NCBI GenBank assembly: GCA_023415635.1
Contig: JAEZJV010000006.1
Location: 1-64,000 of the forward strand
Reading direction: 5' to 3'
From: Bacillota bacterium
GTDB lineage: Bacteria; Bacillota; Clostridia; Lachnospirales; Lachnospiraceae
DNA length: 64,000 nt
Shown piece by piece: positions 25,019 through 34,141 of this stretch (position 1 is the stretch's first letter; each line of letters opens with the position of its first letter). Both the position numbers and the translations under genes were made by a program. The notes under the pieces are model-generated. The model was not told the origin of the DNA. It did not search any database and was given only the letters and a program-made list of their open reading frames with translations.

Positions 25019-27100
25019 ATGGAAAAGAGAGTAGTGATTGTAGGTGCAGGTTATGCCGGGATACTTACCGCCAAAAAATTAGCTAGGAAATGTAGGAAGC
25101 ACAAAGATATCAGCATTACCATTATTGATAAGAATCCATTTCACACCATGCTAACAGAGCTTCATGAAGTGGCAGCGAACCGCGTGGATGAGGATAGTAT
25201 CAAAATTGATTTAAAGAAGGTATTTGCAGGCCGCCGGGTTAATGTGAAGCTGGATACGGTTACTTCAATTGACTTTGAGAAGCGCAATGTAATAGGAGAG
25301 AATGAGGTCTATCCCTTTGATTATTTGGTCCTATCCGCAGGATCAAAGCCTACCTTCTATGGGGTTCCCGGAGCAGAAGAGTTTTCCTTTAAGCTGTGGT
25401 CCTATGACGATGCAGTGATTTTACGAGAACATATTCACGAAACCTTCCGTAAGGCTTCCCGTGAGACGAACCGGGAAGAAAGAAGAAGACTGCTCACCTT
25501 CTACGTGGTAGGTGCAGGCTTTACCGGAGTAGAGATGATCGGAGAGCTGGCAGAATATATTCCGATTTTATGTGAAAAATTCAATATAGAGCGTGATGAA
25601 ATAACGTTGGTAGATGTGGATGGATTAAGCCGTCCAATTCCAAACCTGACAGAGAAGCTTTCCGCTAAGGTAGCAAGACGCCTCGAGAAGATGGGAGTAA
25701 AGCTTATCATGAATGCGCTTGTAACTAGGATCGAAAGCGATTCTATCGAGCTGAAGCTTCAGGATAAGACGACTAAGATCAAGGCGGGTACCATCATATG
25801 GGCAGCGGGAATCCAGAGCAATGATGTGATTCAGAAAACAGGAGATACTTTAGAAGTAACCCGTGGAGGGCGTATTCAGGTAGATTCCTATCTTCGCTCT
25901 ACCAAAGCTGAACATGTTTATGTCATTGGTGACAATATGTATTTCGTTGCTGAGGGTGAGGAACGTCCCGTACCTCAGATGGTTGAAAATTGTGAGCAGA
26001 GTTCAGAAGTGGCAGCCCATAATCTCGCCTGTGCCCTTCTGGGCGACGGAAAGATGAAGGAGTATAAACCGAAGTTCCATGGCGTTATGGTAAGTATCGG
26101 CGGAAGATATGGTATCTGTCATGTGGGCTTACCAAATCATTTCTTCAGTATGCCGTCCTTCTTTGCGATGTTTACGAAGCATTTTATTAATATTATTTAC
26201 TATATCCAGGTACTTGGCTGGAATAAGGTTTTCCATTATATGAAGCATGAGTTCTTCACAATACGTAACTGCCGAAGCTTTGTCGGAGGACATTTCTCCA
26301 ACCGTACACCAAGCATTTTATTGGTGCCTTTAAGAGTATGGCTTGGTGCTGTATGGGCCTTTGAGGGTGTGAAGAAAATTGTGGAGGGCTGGTTAAATGT
26401 ACCGAAGCTGGAAGGCTTCTTCGGTGGTGCAAATGCATGGTATAACAGCATACTATATCCCGCAGTCAATAATTCGAATCCGGATGCTATATCTTCTGCT
26501 ACAACTGCAGCGGCAGATACACTGAATAAGGCCGTGACTGTGGTATCGACCCAGATGGCAAAAGCAATACCATTGGTAGCGGATGCCGCTTCCTCAGCAA
26601 CGCCCGCGGAAGGTGCGGCAGATGCAGTGAATAATGCAGCTCAGACGGTAGGGCATGTGATTTTTAATTTCGATTTTTTAGGATTAGTCAGATTCATCTT
26701 CGTCAGCGGTAAGCAGCTTGCTGATTCCGCTCTCAGTGATTATGCATTCAAGCTGGATATTCCGGCGATGAATTGGTTCGTAAATCGTCTGATTTTACCG
26801 AATGACGGTGTTCAGATGTTTATGCAGATATTTATTGTTGTAGCTGAAATATTAATTGGATTGGCACTGATAGGAGGATTATTTACAGCTCCTGCAGCAG
26901 CTTTTTCCCTGATACTGCAGTTTATGTTCGTATGTACTACAGGCTTGTATCTTGGAACCTTCTGGATGATTTTTGCCGGAATAGCTGTTTTGATTGGCGC
27001 AGGTAGATCCTTAGGACTTGATTATTACGCATATCCCGGTCTGAAGAAGCTGTGGAAGAAGCTCCCGTTCGTCAGAAAGTGGTATATTTATAATGACTAA
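25019..27100 (+). CDS. ndh2: Type II NADH dehydrogenase with C-terminal DoxX-like membrane domain
   Basis: The 693-residue protein has an NDH-2 flavoprotein module (residues 1-400) with an FAD-binding VIVGAGYAGILTA loop at the start, an NADH-binding VVGAGFTGVEM loop near 165 and the HVYVIGDN motif near 300. A C-terminal half adds membrane helices (about 430-450, 555-575, 605-680) like DoxD/DoxX subunits. Between them is an Ala-rich loop (about 480-545). The Listeria Ndh2 of the extracellular electron-transfer locus also has an extra membrane tail. It would oxidise NADH and reduce a quinone. AAGGAG precedes the ATG. The end overlaps the polyprenyl synthase gene by eight bases. Confidence 0.88.
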   Translation: MEKRVVIVGAGYAGILTAKKLARKCRKHKDISITIIDKNPFHTMLTELHEVAANRVDEDSIKIDLKKVFAGRRVNVKLDTVTSIDFEKRNVIGENEVYPFDYLVLSAGSKPTFYGVPGAEEFSFKLWSYDDAVILREHIHETFRKASRETNREERRRLLTFYVVGAGFTGVEMIGELAEYIPILCEKFNIERDEITLVDVDGLSRPIPNLTEKLSAKVARRLEKMGVKLIMNALVTRIESDSIELKLQDKTTKIKAGTIIWAAGIQSNDVIQKTGDTLEVTRGGRIQVDSYLRSTKAEHVYVIGDNMYFVAEGEERPVPQMVENCEQSSEVAAHNLACALLGDGKMKEYKPKFHGVMVSIGGRYGICHVGLPNHFFSMPSFFAMFTKHFINIIYYIQVLGWNKVFHYMKHEFFTIRNCRSFVGGHFSNRTPSILLVPLRVWLGAVWAFEGVKKIVEGWLNVPKLEGFFGGANAWYNSILYPAVNNSNPDAISSATTAAADTLNKAVTVVSTQMAKAIPLVADAASSATPAEGAADAVNNAAQTVGHVIFNFDFLGLVRFIFVSGKQLADSALSDYAFKLDIPAMNWFVNRLILPNDGVQMFMQIFIVVAEILIGLALIGGLFTAPAAAFSLILQFMFVCTTGLYLGTFWMIFAGIAVLIGAGRSLGLDYYAYPGLKKLWKKLPFVRKWYIYND

Positions 27101-28070
27101 TGAGATAAAAAATAACTTAATCACAGAGCGGATTCCTGCGGAGGAGGCTTTAGAGCTGGTAAAGCAGGAGGTTGACAAAGCCCTTTATAAATCACCGCTT
27201 GTTATCCGTAATTTTACCAGACATCTGATTTCTTCCAGAGGAAAATATATTCGGGCTCTCTCCGTCATCTATTGTGCCGAGGATGCAGATCAAAGAGTAC
27301 ACCCAAACGCAGTCAGGATAGCGGCAGCCATTGAGATACTGCATCTGGCAACGCTGGTACATGATGATGTAATTGATAATGCAGAGCTGCGGCGCGGGGA
27401 TGTTACTCTGCAGAAGAAATACGGAAAACGTACTGCAGTAATCTGCGGGGACTATCTGCTGACGGTTGCTCTTCGCATGGCGGGCTCCATTGAGAATAAG
27501 AAGGACTATCTGGAGCTAATGCTGCCGGACTATATCGGCAAATTATGCCTTGGTGAACTGGATCAGCATATAAACAACGGGAACATCAATCTATCAATCT
27601 ATAGATATTTAAAAATAATATCGGGTAAGACAGCCGCTTTATTTGAAGCCTCATATTTTGCAGGTGCGATTTTTGCAGGCTGCAGTGAGAAGGAGTCAAA
27701 CCGGTATCGGCAGCTGGGGTATTATGTCGGAATGATTTTTCAGCTGACGGATGACTGTATTGATTTTGAGGATACAGTCGAGGATGCGCACAAGCCGGTT
27801 CAGTCAGATTACGAGCAGGGAGTCATTACGCTTCCGTTGATTCATGCGTTTTCTAAGCTCGATGATTTCAAAGCGAAGGCAAGGAGGCAAAAAATCACGC
27901 GAATTGAGATTAATGCTGCGGTAGCAAAGACCGGTGGGCTGGATTTTACCAGGGACATGGTGATAAAATATTATAATAAGGCAAGGCTGATTATAGACGA
28001 GCTTCCGGCAGAAAAAAGTAAGAAGGAGAAGCTGCTTCTGGTATTAAATAAAGCAGCACGTAAGAGGTGA
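27093..28070 (+). CDS. dmkB: Polyprenyl diphosphate synthase (DmkB-like)
   Basis: The 325-residue protein has both Asp-rich motifs of trans-prenyl synthases, DDVID in LATLVHDDVIDNAELRRG and DDCID in QLTDDCIDFED, plus the GKYIRA substrate-binding segment. It would build the long isoprenoid side chain of a (demethyl)menaquinone. Its gene overlaps ndh2 and is followed after four bases by a UbiA prenyltransferase gene, as in the flavin-based electron-transfer loci described in Listeria, where dmkB and dmkA make a dedicated demethylmenaquinone. Confidence 0.87.
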   Translation: MTNEIKNNLITERIPAEEALELVKQEVDKALYKSPLVIRNFTRHLISSRGKYIRALSVIYCAEDADQRVHPNAVRIAAAIEILHLATLVHDDVIDNAELRRGDVTLQKKYGKRTAVICGDYLLTVALRMAGSIENKKDYLELMLPDYIGKLCLGELDQHINNGNINLSIYRYLKIISGKTAALFEASYFAGAIFAGCSEKESNRYRQLGYYVGMIFQLTDDCIDFEDTVEDAHKPVQSDYEQGVITLPLIHAFSKLDDFKAKARRQKITRIEINAAVAKTGGLDFTRDMVIKYYNKARLIIDELPAEKSKKEKLLLVLNKAARKR

Positions 28071-28074
28071 AGCT

Positions 28075-28977
28075 ATGGTGATGCGTTTTCTGAGCTATGT
28101 TGAGATCATGACAAAAATAACAAGTACCTTTACTTTTATCTATACGATCGCCTTTCTTTTATACAAGGGGCAGCCGATCCGCTGGGGATTGACCTTCTTA
28201 TTCTTCGGATCGATGTTCTTGTTTGATTTGACAACAACCGCAATTAATAATTATATTGATACGAAGAACAATCACCAGACGCTGCAGTTTAAACGCCGAA
28301 CCGCTTTAATCATTATCTATGTCCTGTTTGGACTCAGTACTATACTTGGTTTATTGCTGGCATGGCAGACCGATCTGGTGGTGTTACTGGTCGGAGGACT
28401 CTGCTTCCTATGTGGAGTGTTTTATACCTACGGACCGCTTCCGATTTCAAGAATGCCCTTGGGAGAAGTGATGTCAGGTATATTCTATGGATTATTGATA
28501 CCCTTCCTGTTGCTTTATATTAATCAGCCCGAGGGTACTTACTTAACCCTGAAGGTTAATTTATCGACAATATCCCTGGATCTGCAGGTACTTCCGCTAT
28601 TATTCCTGCTGCTGTTCTCCGTCATTCCTTTTTCTACAACGGCCAATATTATGTTAGCCAATAATATCTGTGATTTAGAGAAGGACATTGCTGTAAGAAG
28701 GCATACCCTGCCCTACTATATCGGTAGAAAAGCACTTTATCTTTTTGCCGGACTATACTATATGACCTATCTTGCAACAATACTCCTGGTGGTATTCGGG
28801 TTACTTTCTCCGATCTGCCTGCTATCTCTTATTACAATCATTCCTGTACAGAAAAATATTAATACCTTTTATGCTAGACAGGAGAAGGCTACCACCTTTC
28901 TGATGGCCATCAAAAATTTTATGATCATAATGGGGGCAAATGCTACAGTAATCCTTGCAAGCGCTCTGATCACTTAA
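28075..28977 (+). CDS. dmkA: UbiA family prenyltransferase (DmkA/MenA-like)
   Basis: The 300-residue membrane protein has about eight hydrophobic helices and the two UbiA Asp-rich motifs: AINNYIDTKN and NNICDLEKDIAVRRHTLP. It should attach the polyprenyl chain to 1,4-dihydroxy-2-naphthoate to give demethylmenaquinone. No methyltransferase (UbiE/MenG) is adjacent, which fits a demethylated quinone. GAGGT sits six bases before the ATG. Cotranscription with ndh2 and dmkB is near certain from the spacing. Confidence 0.87.
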   Translation: MVMRFLSYVEIMTKITSTFTFIYTIAFLLYKGQPIRWGLTFLFFGSMFLFDLTTTAINNYIDTKNNHQTLQFKRRTALIIIYVLFGLSTILGLLLAWQTDLVVLLVGGLCFLCGVFYTYGPLPISRMPLGEVMSGIFYGLLIPFLLLYINQPEGTYLTLKVNLSTISLDLQVLPLLFLLLFSVIPFSTTANIMLANNICDLEKDIAVRRHTLPYYIGRKALYLFAGLYYMTYLATILLVVFGLLSPICLLSLITIIPVQKNINTFYARQEKATTFLMAIKNFMIIMGANATVILASALIT

Positions 28978-29057
28978 GTATATTATTCCTGTAGTACCGG
29001 GAATATATATAGATGTAAACAACTAATTAACCAAAAAACGTATATGGAGGAAAAAAT

Positions 29058-30062
29058 ATGAAAAAAATATTAGCTATGACACTTTGCATAGCAATGACAG
29101 TGTCATTATTAGTAGGCTGCAGCTCAGGCGGTGAAGCTGTAAAAACTGGTCTTGCAGTCGTATCATCCCTGGGAAAGTCAGCCAATGCAACTGCTGATGC
29201 AGAGGGCCTTGCTCAGACAGATTCTCTGATTGCTGCCGTATTGGTAGACAAAAATGGTAAGATCCTGGATTGTAAGATTGATGCCGCTCAGACTAAAATT
29301 AAATTCTCTGCAGAAGGTAAGCTGACTACAGATGTAGCTTCTACTTTTAAAACCAAGAACGAACTCGGTACAGAGTATGGTATGGCTTCCGCTTCCGGTA
29401 TCGGTAAGGAATGGTACGAGCAGGCTGCAGCCTTCGCTAAATACTGTGTAGGCAAGACTGTTGACGAAGTGAAGGGTATTGCCGTAAACGGAGAAGGCAT
29501 ACCAGGTGATGCAGACTTAGCCGCATCCGTAACAATACATATAGGTGACTATATAGAAGCTGTAGCACAGGCAGCAGGCGCAGCTACAGACAAGGGCGCT
29601 AAAAAAGGTGATAAGCTTGGACTGGCAATTACTACAGATATTTCAAAATCTTCTGATGCAACTGCTGATGCTGAAGGCTTGGCACAGTCCTACTCCAATA
29701 TTGCTGTAGTAACCCTGAATAAGGATAGCAAAATTACGAGCTGTATTATTGATGCTATCCAGGGTAATGTTAATTTCTCGGCTACAGGTGAGATTTCAAC
29801 TGATTTGACCGCTGCGCCCCAGACTAAGCAGGTACTGAAGGATTCCTATGGAATGAAGAAGGCTTCCGCTATCGGCAAGGAATGGTATGAGCAAGCAGAT
29901 GCCTTTGCTGCTTACTGTGTAGGAAAGACTACTGAGGCTGTAAAGGGAATTGCTTTAACTGATGATGGCAAAGCAGCGGATGCTGATCTTGCAGCATCTG
30001 TAACCGTACATGTCGGACCTTTTATTGCTAACGTTGAAAAGGCAGCTGCAGCTGCAAAATAA
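29058..30062 (+). CDS. pplA: Tandem FMN-binding-domain lipoprotein (PplA-like)
   Basis: The 334-residue product has a lipoprotein signal with lipobox LLVGC (Cys21). Two closely related domains follow (about residues 30-172 and 186-331), each containing TADAEGLAQ, IGKEWYEQA, YCVGKT and DADLAASVT. Listeria PplA also has two such domains, each carrying a covalent FMN added by an ApbE enzyme, and passes electrons outside the cell. The classic SGAT attachment motif is absent; Ser157/Thr159 and Ser314/Thr316 in DADLAASVT are the best candidate acceptors (inference). TGGAGG precedes the ATG. Confidence 0.85.
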   Translation: MKKILAMTLCIAMTVSLLVGCSSGGEAVKTGLAVVSSLGKSANATADAEGLAQTDSLIAAVLVDKNGKILDCKIDAAQTKIKFSAEGKLTTDVASTFKTKNELGTEYGMASASGIGKEWYEQAAAFAKYCVGKTVDEVKGIAVNGEGIPGDADLAASVTIHIGDYIEAVAQAAGAATDKGAKKGDKLGLAITTDISKSSDATADAEGLAQSYSNIAVVTLNKDSKITSCIIDAIQGNVNFSATGEISTDLTAAPQTKQVLKDSYGMKKASAIGKEWYEQADAFAAYCVGKTTEAVKGIALTDDGKAADADLAASVTVHVGPFIANVEKAAAAAK

Positions 30063-30086
30063 TGAGCTTAAGAAAGTAAACTTAAG

Positions 30087-30175
30087 AACTGCTGCAAAAT
30101 ATAAGACTTTACATATATTGTAGAATTATGCTACGATATAAAGTGATTTCTTATTTTTGCAGCAGTTAGTTTTTT
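30087..30175 (+). terminator. Terminator between the PplA-like and ApbE genes
   Basis: AACTGCTGCAAAATATAAG (30087-30105) pairs with CTTATTTTTGCAGCAGTT (30150-30167), and AGTTTTTT follows. The apbE gene starts 32 bases later, so it needs read-through or its own promoter. Confidence 0.8.
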
Positions 30176-30206
30176 GTTTTCATATAATTTCGGATGAGGT
30201 GAAGTC

Positions 30207-31310
30207 TTGAAAAGATTTATTTCGGTTTTATTGCTTACCAGCATAATTTTTAATCTGACAGCCTGCAGCTTAAAAACAGAGCCGGAGCGTTATCAGGCAC
30301 AGTTTTTAGAGCTTTTTGATACAGTTACCACAATAATCGGATATGCCGAAAGCAAAGAAGAATTTTCCGAATTTTCACAGTCAGTTTATGATAATCTGAA
30401 GGAATATCATGAGCTTTTCGATATATATCATAACTACGAGGGAATCAACAATGTTAAGACCATTAATGATAATGCCGGAATTGCACCGGTTAAGGTGGAT
30501 CAGAGAATTATCGAGCTTCTTCAGTTCGCAAAGGAAGCCTATACTTTATCGGAGGGTAAGGTGAATGTTGCATTCGGCGCGGTTCTATCCGTGTGGCATG
30601 ATTATCGTGAGGAAGGCTTGAACACCCCGGATAGGGCAAAGCTGCCTCCGATGGAGCTGCTAAAGGAGAAGGCAAAGCATACGGATATGAATCAGATTAT
30701 TGTTGATGAGAAGGCTTCAACAGTATATCTGACTGATCCCGAGATGCGCCTTGATGTAGGTGCGATTGCCAAGGGCTATGCAACCGAGCAGGTAGCTAGA
30801 ATAGCAATGGCAGATGGATATACCAATGCACTTTTTAGTGTCGGTGGCAATGTGCGTTCCATAGGAAGCAAAGGACCTGATATCAGGGAGAAAGCAGATA
30901 CTTCGACTTCCAAGAAGGTAGTCGCCTGGAAGGTAGGAGTTCAGAACCCGGACCTGGAGAGTGACGAGCCCTATCTGGATATTCTGGAGTTGGACAACCT
31001 GTCCTTAGTATCCAGCGGTGATTATGAGAGATATTATACGGTTGACGGCAAACGCTATCATCACATCATTAATCCGGATACCTTGATGCCGACGACCTAC
31101 TATCGTGCGGTATCCATAGTGACTGAGGATTCCGGGCTGGCGGATGCACTTTCCACAGCGATTTTCAATCTGCCCTATGAGGAAGGACTGAAATTAATCG
31201 AGAGTCTGCCGGATACAGAAGCATTATGGGTATATACCGACGGAACATTAAAGCCCAGCAGTGGATTTGAAGCATTACTAAATAAGAGTGACAGCGGTAC
31301 TACAGATTAA
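30207..31310 (+). CDS. fmnB: FAD:protein FMN transferase (ApbE/FmnB-like lipoprotein)
   Basis: The 367-residue protein has a lipoprotein signal peptide (NLTAC) and an ApbE domain. Visible motifs are FDTVTTI near the N-terminus, LDVGAIAKGYA, FSVGGNVRS and YHHIINP, and the Mg-binding DSGLADALSTAIF. ApbE transfers FMN from FAD to Thr or Ser of target proteins outside the membrane. Its position next to the PplA-like lipoprotein makes that protein the obvious substrate. The start is TTG (30207) behind GAGGTGA. Confidence 0.88.
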   Translation: MKRFISVLLLTSIIFNLTACSLKTEPERYQAQFLELFDTVTTIIGYAESKEEFSEFSQSVYDNLKEYHELFDIYHNYEGINNVKTINDNAGIAPVKVDQRIIELLQFAKEAYTLSEGKVNVAFGAVLSVWHDYREEGLNTPDRAKLPPMELLKEKAKHTDMNQIIVDEKASTVYLTDPEMRLDVGAIAKGYATEQVARIAMADGYTNALFSVGGNVRSIGSKGPDIREKADTSTSKKVVAWKVGVQNPDLESDEPYLDILELDNLSLVSSGDYERYYTVDGKRYHHIINPDTLMPTTYYRAVSIVTEDSGLADALSTAIFNLPYEEGLKLIESLPDTEALWVYTDGTLKPSSGFEALLNKSDSGTTD

Positions 31311-31366
31311 ATTCTCAGAAGTAATCCGTACCGAAATTAGGACAAAGTTTATATGATACGTCCGTG

Positions 31367-31434
31367 AAGGACTGGAAGTCTTGCTCTGTGACAGACTGCT
31401 GCTGCAGTTAACAGGCAGAAGACTGTCAGTCCTT
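31367..31434 (+). terminator. Hairpin after the ApbE gene, probable terminator
   Basis: AAGGACTG (31367-31374) pairs with CAGTCCTT (31427-31434) and the inner AGTCTT with AAGACT. Only TTTCT follows, so termination strength is uncertain. It closes the electron-transfer gene set. Confidence 0.5.
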
Positions 31435-31581
31435 TCTACGTCTGTCTGCCATAATCAGAATTTACATAATCTGATACAGTACTACTTGAAAATAGCAATC
31501 TATGGGTATAGAATTAGGTAAGTCGATAATTTGGACTTGTAGAACTTTGAAATAATAAAACGAACAAGATGGAGGTCTCGG

Positions 31582-32025
31582 ATGGATCATATAGATAAGC
31601 AGCTGTTAATCATGCTTCAGGAAAATGCAAGAGTGCCCCTAAAGCTCCTGGCTGAAAAGGTGTACTTATCCTCACCTGCTGTTGCAGCAAGAATAGCGCG
31701 TTTGGAAAAGCAGGGGATTATTAAGGGATATCATACAGATGTCGATTGGCTGAAGCTCGGACATCACATCACTGCCTTCATAAATCTGGAGGTAGCACCA
31801 TCCCAAAAGCAGGATTTTTATCCTTTTATCAAGGCCTGCCCGAATGTGATGGAGTGTAATTGTGTCACAGGTAATTATTCAATGCTCATTAAGGTATGCT
31901 TTCAGAGTACGATGGACCTGGATGCTTTCATTGGTGAGGTGCAAAAATTCGGAAAAACCAGTACGCAAATTGTATTCTCAACAGCAGTGGAGCATCGAGG
32001 GCTTCAGATATTCGGTGAGGAGTAG
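31582..32025 (+). CDS. Lrp/AsnC family transcriptional regulator
   Basis: The 147-residue protein has an N-terminal winged helix-turn-helix (MDHIDKQLLIMLQENARVPLK, LAEKVYLSSPAVAARIARLE region, residues 1-60) and a C-terminal AsnC effector-binding domain (about 65-145) with CNCVTGNYSMLIKV. It likely senses an amino acid. TGGAGG precedes the ATG. Its target is not evident from neighbours. Confidence 0.9.
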   Translation: MDHIDKQLLIMLQENARVPLKLLAEKVYLSSPAVAARIARLEKQGIIKGYHTDVDWLKLGHHITAFINLEVAPSQKQDFYPFIKACPNVMECNCVTGNYSMLIKVCFQSTMDLDAFIGEVQKFGKTSTQIVFSTAVEHRGLQIFGEE

Positions 32026-32156
32026 AAAAGAGGGGAAGGTATGATATAGACTGCCACAATGAATTTGGATGATACAGAGCGTCTGGCAGCTATAACCTAA
32101 TGAAACAAGAAAACTGTAATAATACATAATTATAAAATAAATAAAAGGAGAATGGT

Positions 32157-33320
32157 ATGAAACAGGAGCTGCTGCAGAGATTTGAGATGATTTTCGGTAC
32201 CGGAGATGATTGTCGGGTATACTTTGCTCCGGGCAGGGTCAATCTGATCGGTGAACATACGGATTATAACGGAGGGCATGTATTTCCCTGTGCCTTAACC
32301 CTGGGTACCTATGCCGTGGTTAGAAAGAGAGCGGACAAGAAGCTGCGTTTTTATTCCATGAATTTTGATAAGCTTGGTGTAATAGAGGCCTCTGTCGAGC
32401 AACTGGAATATAAGAATGAGGATCAGTGGGCCAATTATCCAAAGGGTATTCTATGGGTAATGAAGCAGAGGGGCTTCTCTATTGATAACGGGCTGGATAT
32501 CCTGTATTACGGTAACATTCCGAATGGCTCCGGCCTATCCTCCTCCGCTTCGCTTGAGGTGCTGACCGGCTTTTTTCTAAGGGATTTGTTCGGGCTTGAG
32601 GTAACTAATACAGAGCTTGCCCTGATTGGACAGTATTCCGAAAATAATTATAATGGAGTGAACTGCGGTATCATGGATCAATTTGCAGTTGCTATGGGTA
32701 AGAAGAATTGTGCCATTTTTCTGGATACTGCAGATCTGTCCTATGAGTATGCGCCACTGGAGCTCGGAGCTGCGAAGATTGTTATCATGAATACCAATAA
32801 GGTTCGAGGACTGGGTGATTCTAAGTACAATGAAAGAAGAAGCGAATGTGAAGCGGCTCTGGCTTCACTGCAAAAGGTAGTGCCGATCAAGGCGCTGGGC
32901 GACTTGACAGAGGAACAGTTTGAAGGACATAAGGAGGTTATTAAAAGCCCAATTCAAAGAAAACGGGCCAGGCATGCAGTTTATGAGAATCAGAGGACAA
33001 TCAAAGCTGTACAGGCATTGAAGAATAATGACCTGGAGTACTTCGGAGAACTGATGGCTGCATCGCATACATCACTGCAGCAGGATTACGAGGTGACAGG
33101 CATAGAGCTGGATACTATTGTGGAAGCTGCTTTACGGCAGGAGGGTGTCTTCGGTGCAAGAATGACCGGAGCAGGCTTTGGAGGTTGTGCAGTCAGCATC
33201 GTCCGGGAGGAATGGATAGATACCTTTATTCATCATGTAGGTAAGGAATATGAAGAGAGGATCGGCTATCCTGCGGACTTCTATGTGGTAGAGGTCGGTG
33301 ATGGTCCGGTGTTATTATAG
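32157..33320 (+). CDS. galK: Galactokinase
   Basis: The 387-residue GHMP kinase phosphorylates galactose at C1 in the Leloir pathway. The galactokinase signature GRVNLIGEHTDYNGG is near the start, the ATP loop NGSGLSSSASLEV is near residue 130 and the GAGFGGCAVSIV motif near 345. AAAAGGAG precedes the ATG. No other gal genes are adjacent, so GalE and GalT must be encoded elsewhere. Confidence 0.95.
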   Translation: MKQELLQRFEMIFGTGDDCRVYFAPGRVNLIGEHTDYNGGHVFPCALTLGTYAVVRKRADKKLRFYSMNFDKLGVIEASVEQLEYKNEDQWANYPKGILWVMKQRGFSIDNGLDILYYGNIPNGSGLSSSASLEVLTGFFLRDLFGLEVTNTELALIGQYSENNYNGVNCGIMDQFAVAMGKKNCAIFLDTADLSYEYAPLELGAAKIVIMNTNKVRGLGDSKYNERRSECEAALASLQKVVPIKALGDLTEEQFEGHKEVIKSPIQRKRARHAVYENQRTIKAVQALKNNDLEYFGELMAASHTSLQQDYEVTGIELDTIVEAALRQEGVFGARMTGAGFGGCAVSIVREEWIDTFIHHVGKEYEERIGYPADFYVVEVGDGPVLL

Positions 33321-33382
33321 CTTTCTCTGTAATCAGACTGCTTCCTCGGAATCCCTTATCTCATCCAGTTACAGACAAAAAT

Positions 33383-33550
33383 CTATGAATTCATAAAAAA
33401 ATTGATGATATAGAATATCACCACATAGGTAAGATTTGTTGAGATAAATTTCGAAACAATACCGAACAGGCAGCCGACTAGGACGAAGCATAAAAAGAGG
33501 AGACTTTTCCCTTTTGCTGTGCGGGAGGTATAGGATACCTGTAATAGCAT
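33383..33550 (-). CDS. Possible small membrane protein or gene remnant
   Basis: A 55-codon minus-strand frame encodes a hydrophobic peptide with two predicted membrane segments (LFLCFVLVGCLFGIVS and LTYVVIFYIINFF) behind a basic stretch. The frame is open for 13 more codons upstream of the ATG, but no ribosome-binding site is visible at either position. It fills most of the otherwise empty 326-base gap between galK and the shikimate kinase gene. It may be the decayed 3' end of a larger gene. Confidence 0.3.
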   Translation of the reverse strand: MLLQVSYTSRTAKGKSLLFLCFVLVGCLFGIVSKFISTNLTYVVIFYIINFFMNS

Positions 33551-33646
33551 AGGGACAAGGATATGTAAAGACAGACTATTGCTATTATTTCATTTCATGC
33601 TATACTTTCTTCATCATTATATTCGAGGCTAGAGGAGATAAAAGGA

Positions 33647-34141
33647 ATGAATAATATTATCTTAATAGGAATGCCGGGTGCCGGTAAAAGTACGGTTGGG
33701 GTCATTTTAGCAAAGGTCCTGGGATATCATTTTGTAGATTCGGATCTTCTGATTCAGGAGCAGCAGCAGTGCTTGCTGAAGGATATCATCGAACGGGATG
33801 GTCTGGAAGGACTGATTGCTGCCGAGGAACAGGTTAATAAAAGCATACAGGCAGAGCATGCGGTGATTGCGACCGGAGGAAGTGTAATCTACGGTACCGA
33901 AGCAATGGAGCATCTTAAGTCCATAGGGACGATCGTATATATCCGCTTGAGCTATGAGACAATTAATAAACGCCTCGGCAACATAAAGCAGCGAGGCGTG
34001 GTATTTCGGGAAGGTCAGACATTAAAGTCCTTATACGAGGAACGGTGCCCTTACTATGAAAAATATGCCCATATCATCATTGATGCCGAAGGCATGGATA
34101 TGGAAGAGGTGATGAAGGCGATTAAGGCTGCCTGTCAGTGA
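33647..34141 (+). CDS. aroK: Shikimate kinase
   Basis: The 164-residue protein has the P-loop GMPGAGKSTVG, the shikimate-binding DSDLLIQ and the ATGGSVI motif of shikimate kinases; it phosphorylates shikimate in the chorismate pathway. AGAGGAG precedes the ATG. The stop codon directly abuts the stop of the convergent fRMsr gene. It is somewhat divergent, so a related small-molecule kinase function is possible. Confidence 0.85.
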   Translation: MNNIILIGMPGAGKSTVGVILAKVLGYHFVDSDLLIQEQQQCLLKDIIERDGLEGLIAAEEQVNKSIQAEHAVIATGGSVIYGTEAMEHLKSIGTIVYIRLSYETINKRLGNIKQRGVVFREGQTLKSLYEERCPYYEKYAHIIIDAEGMDMEEVMKAIKAACQ

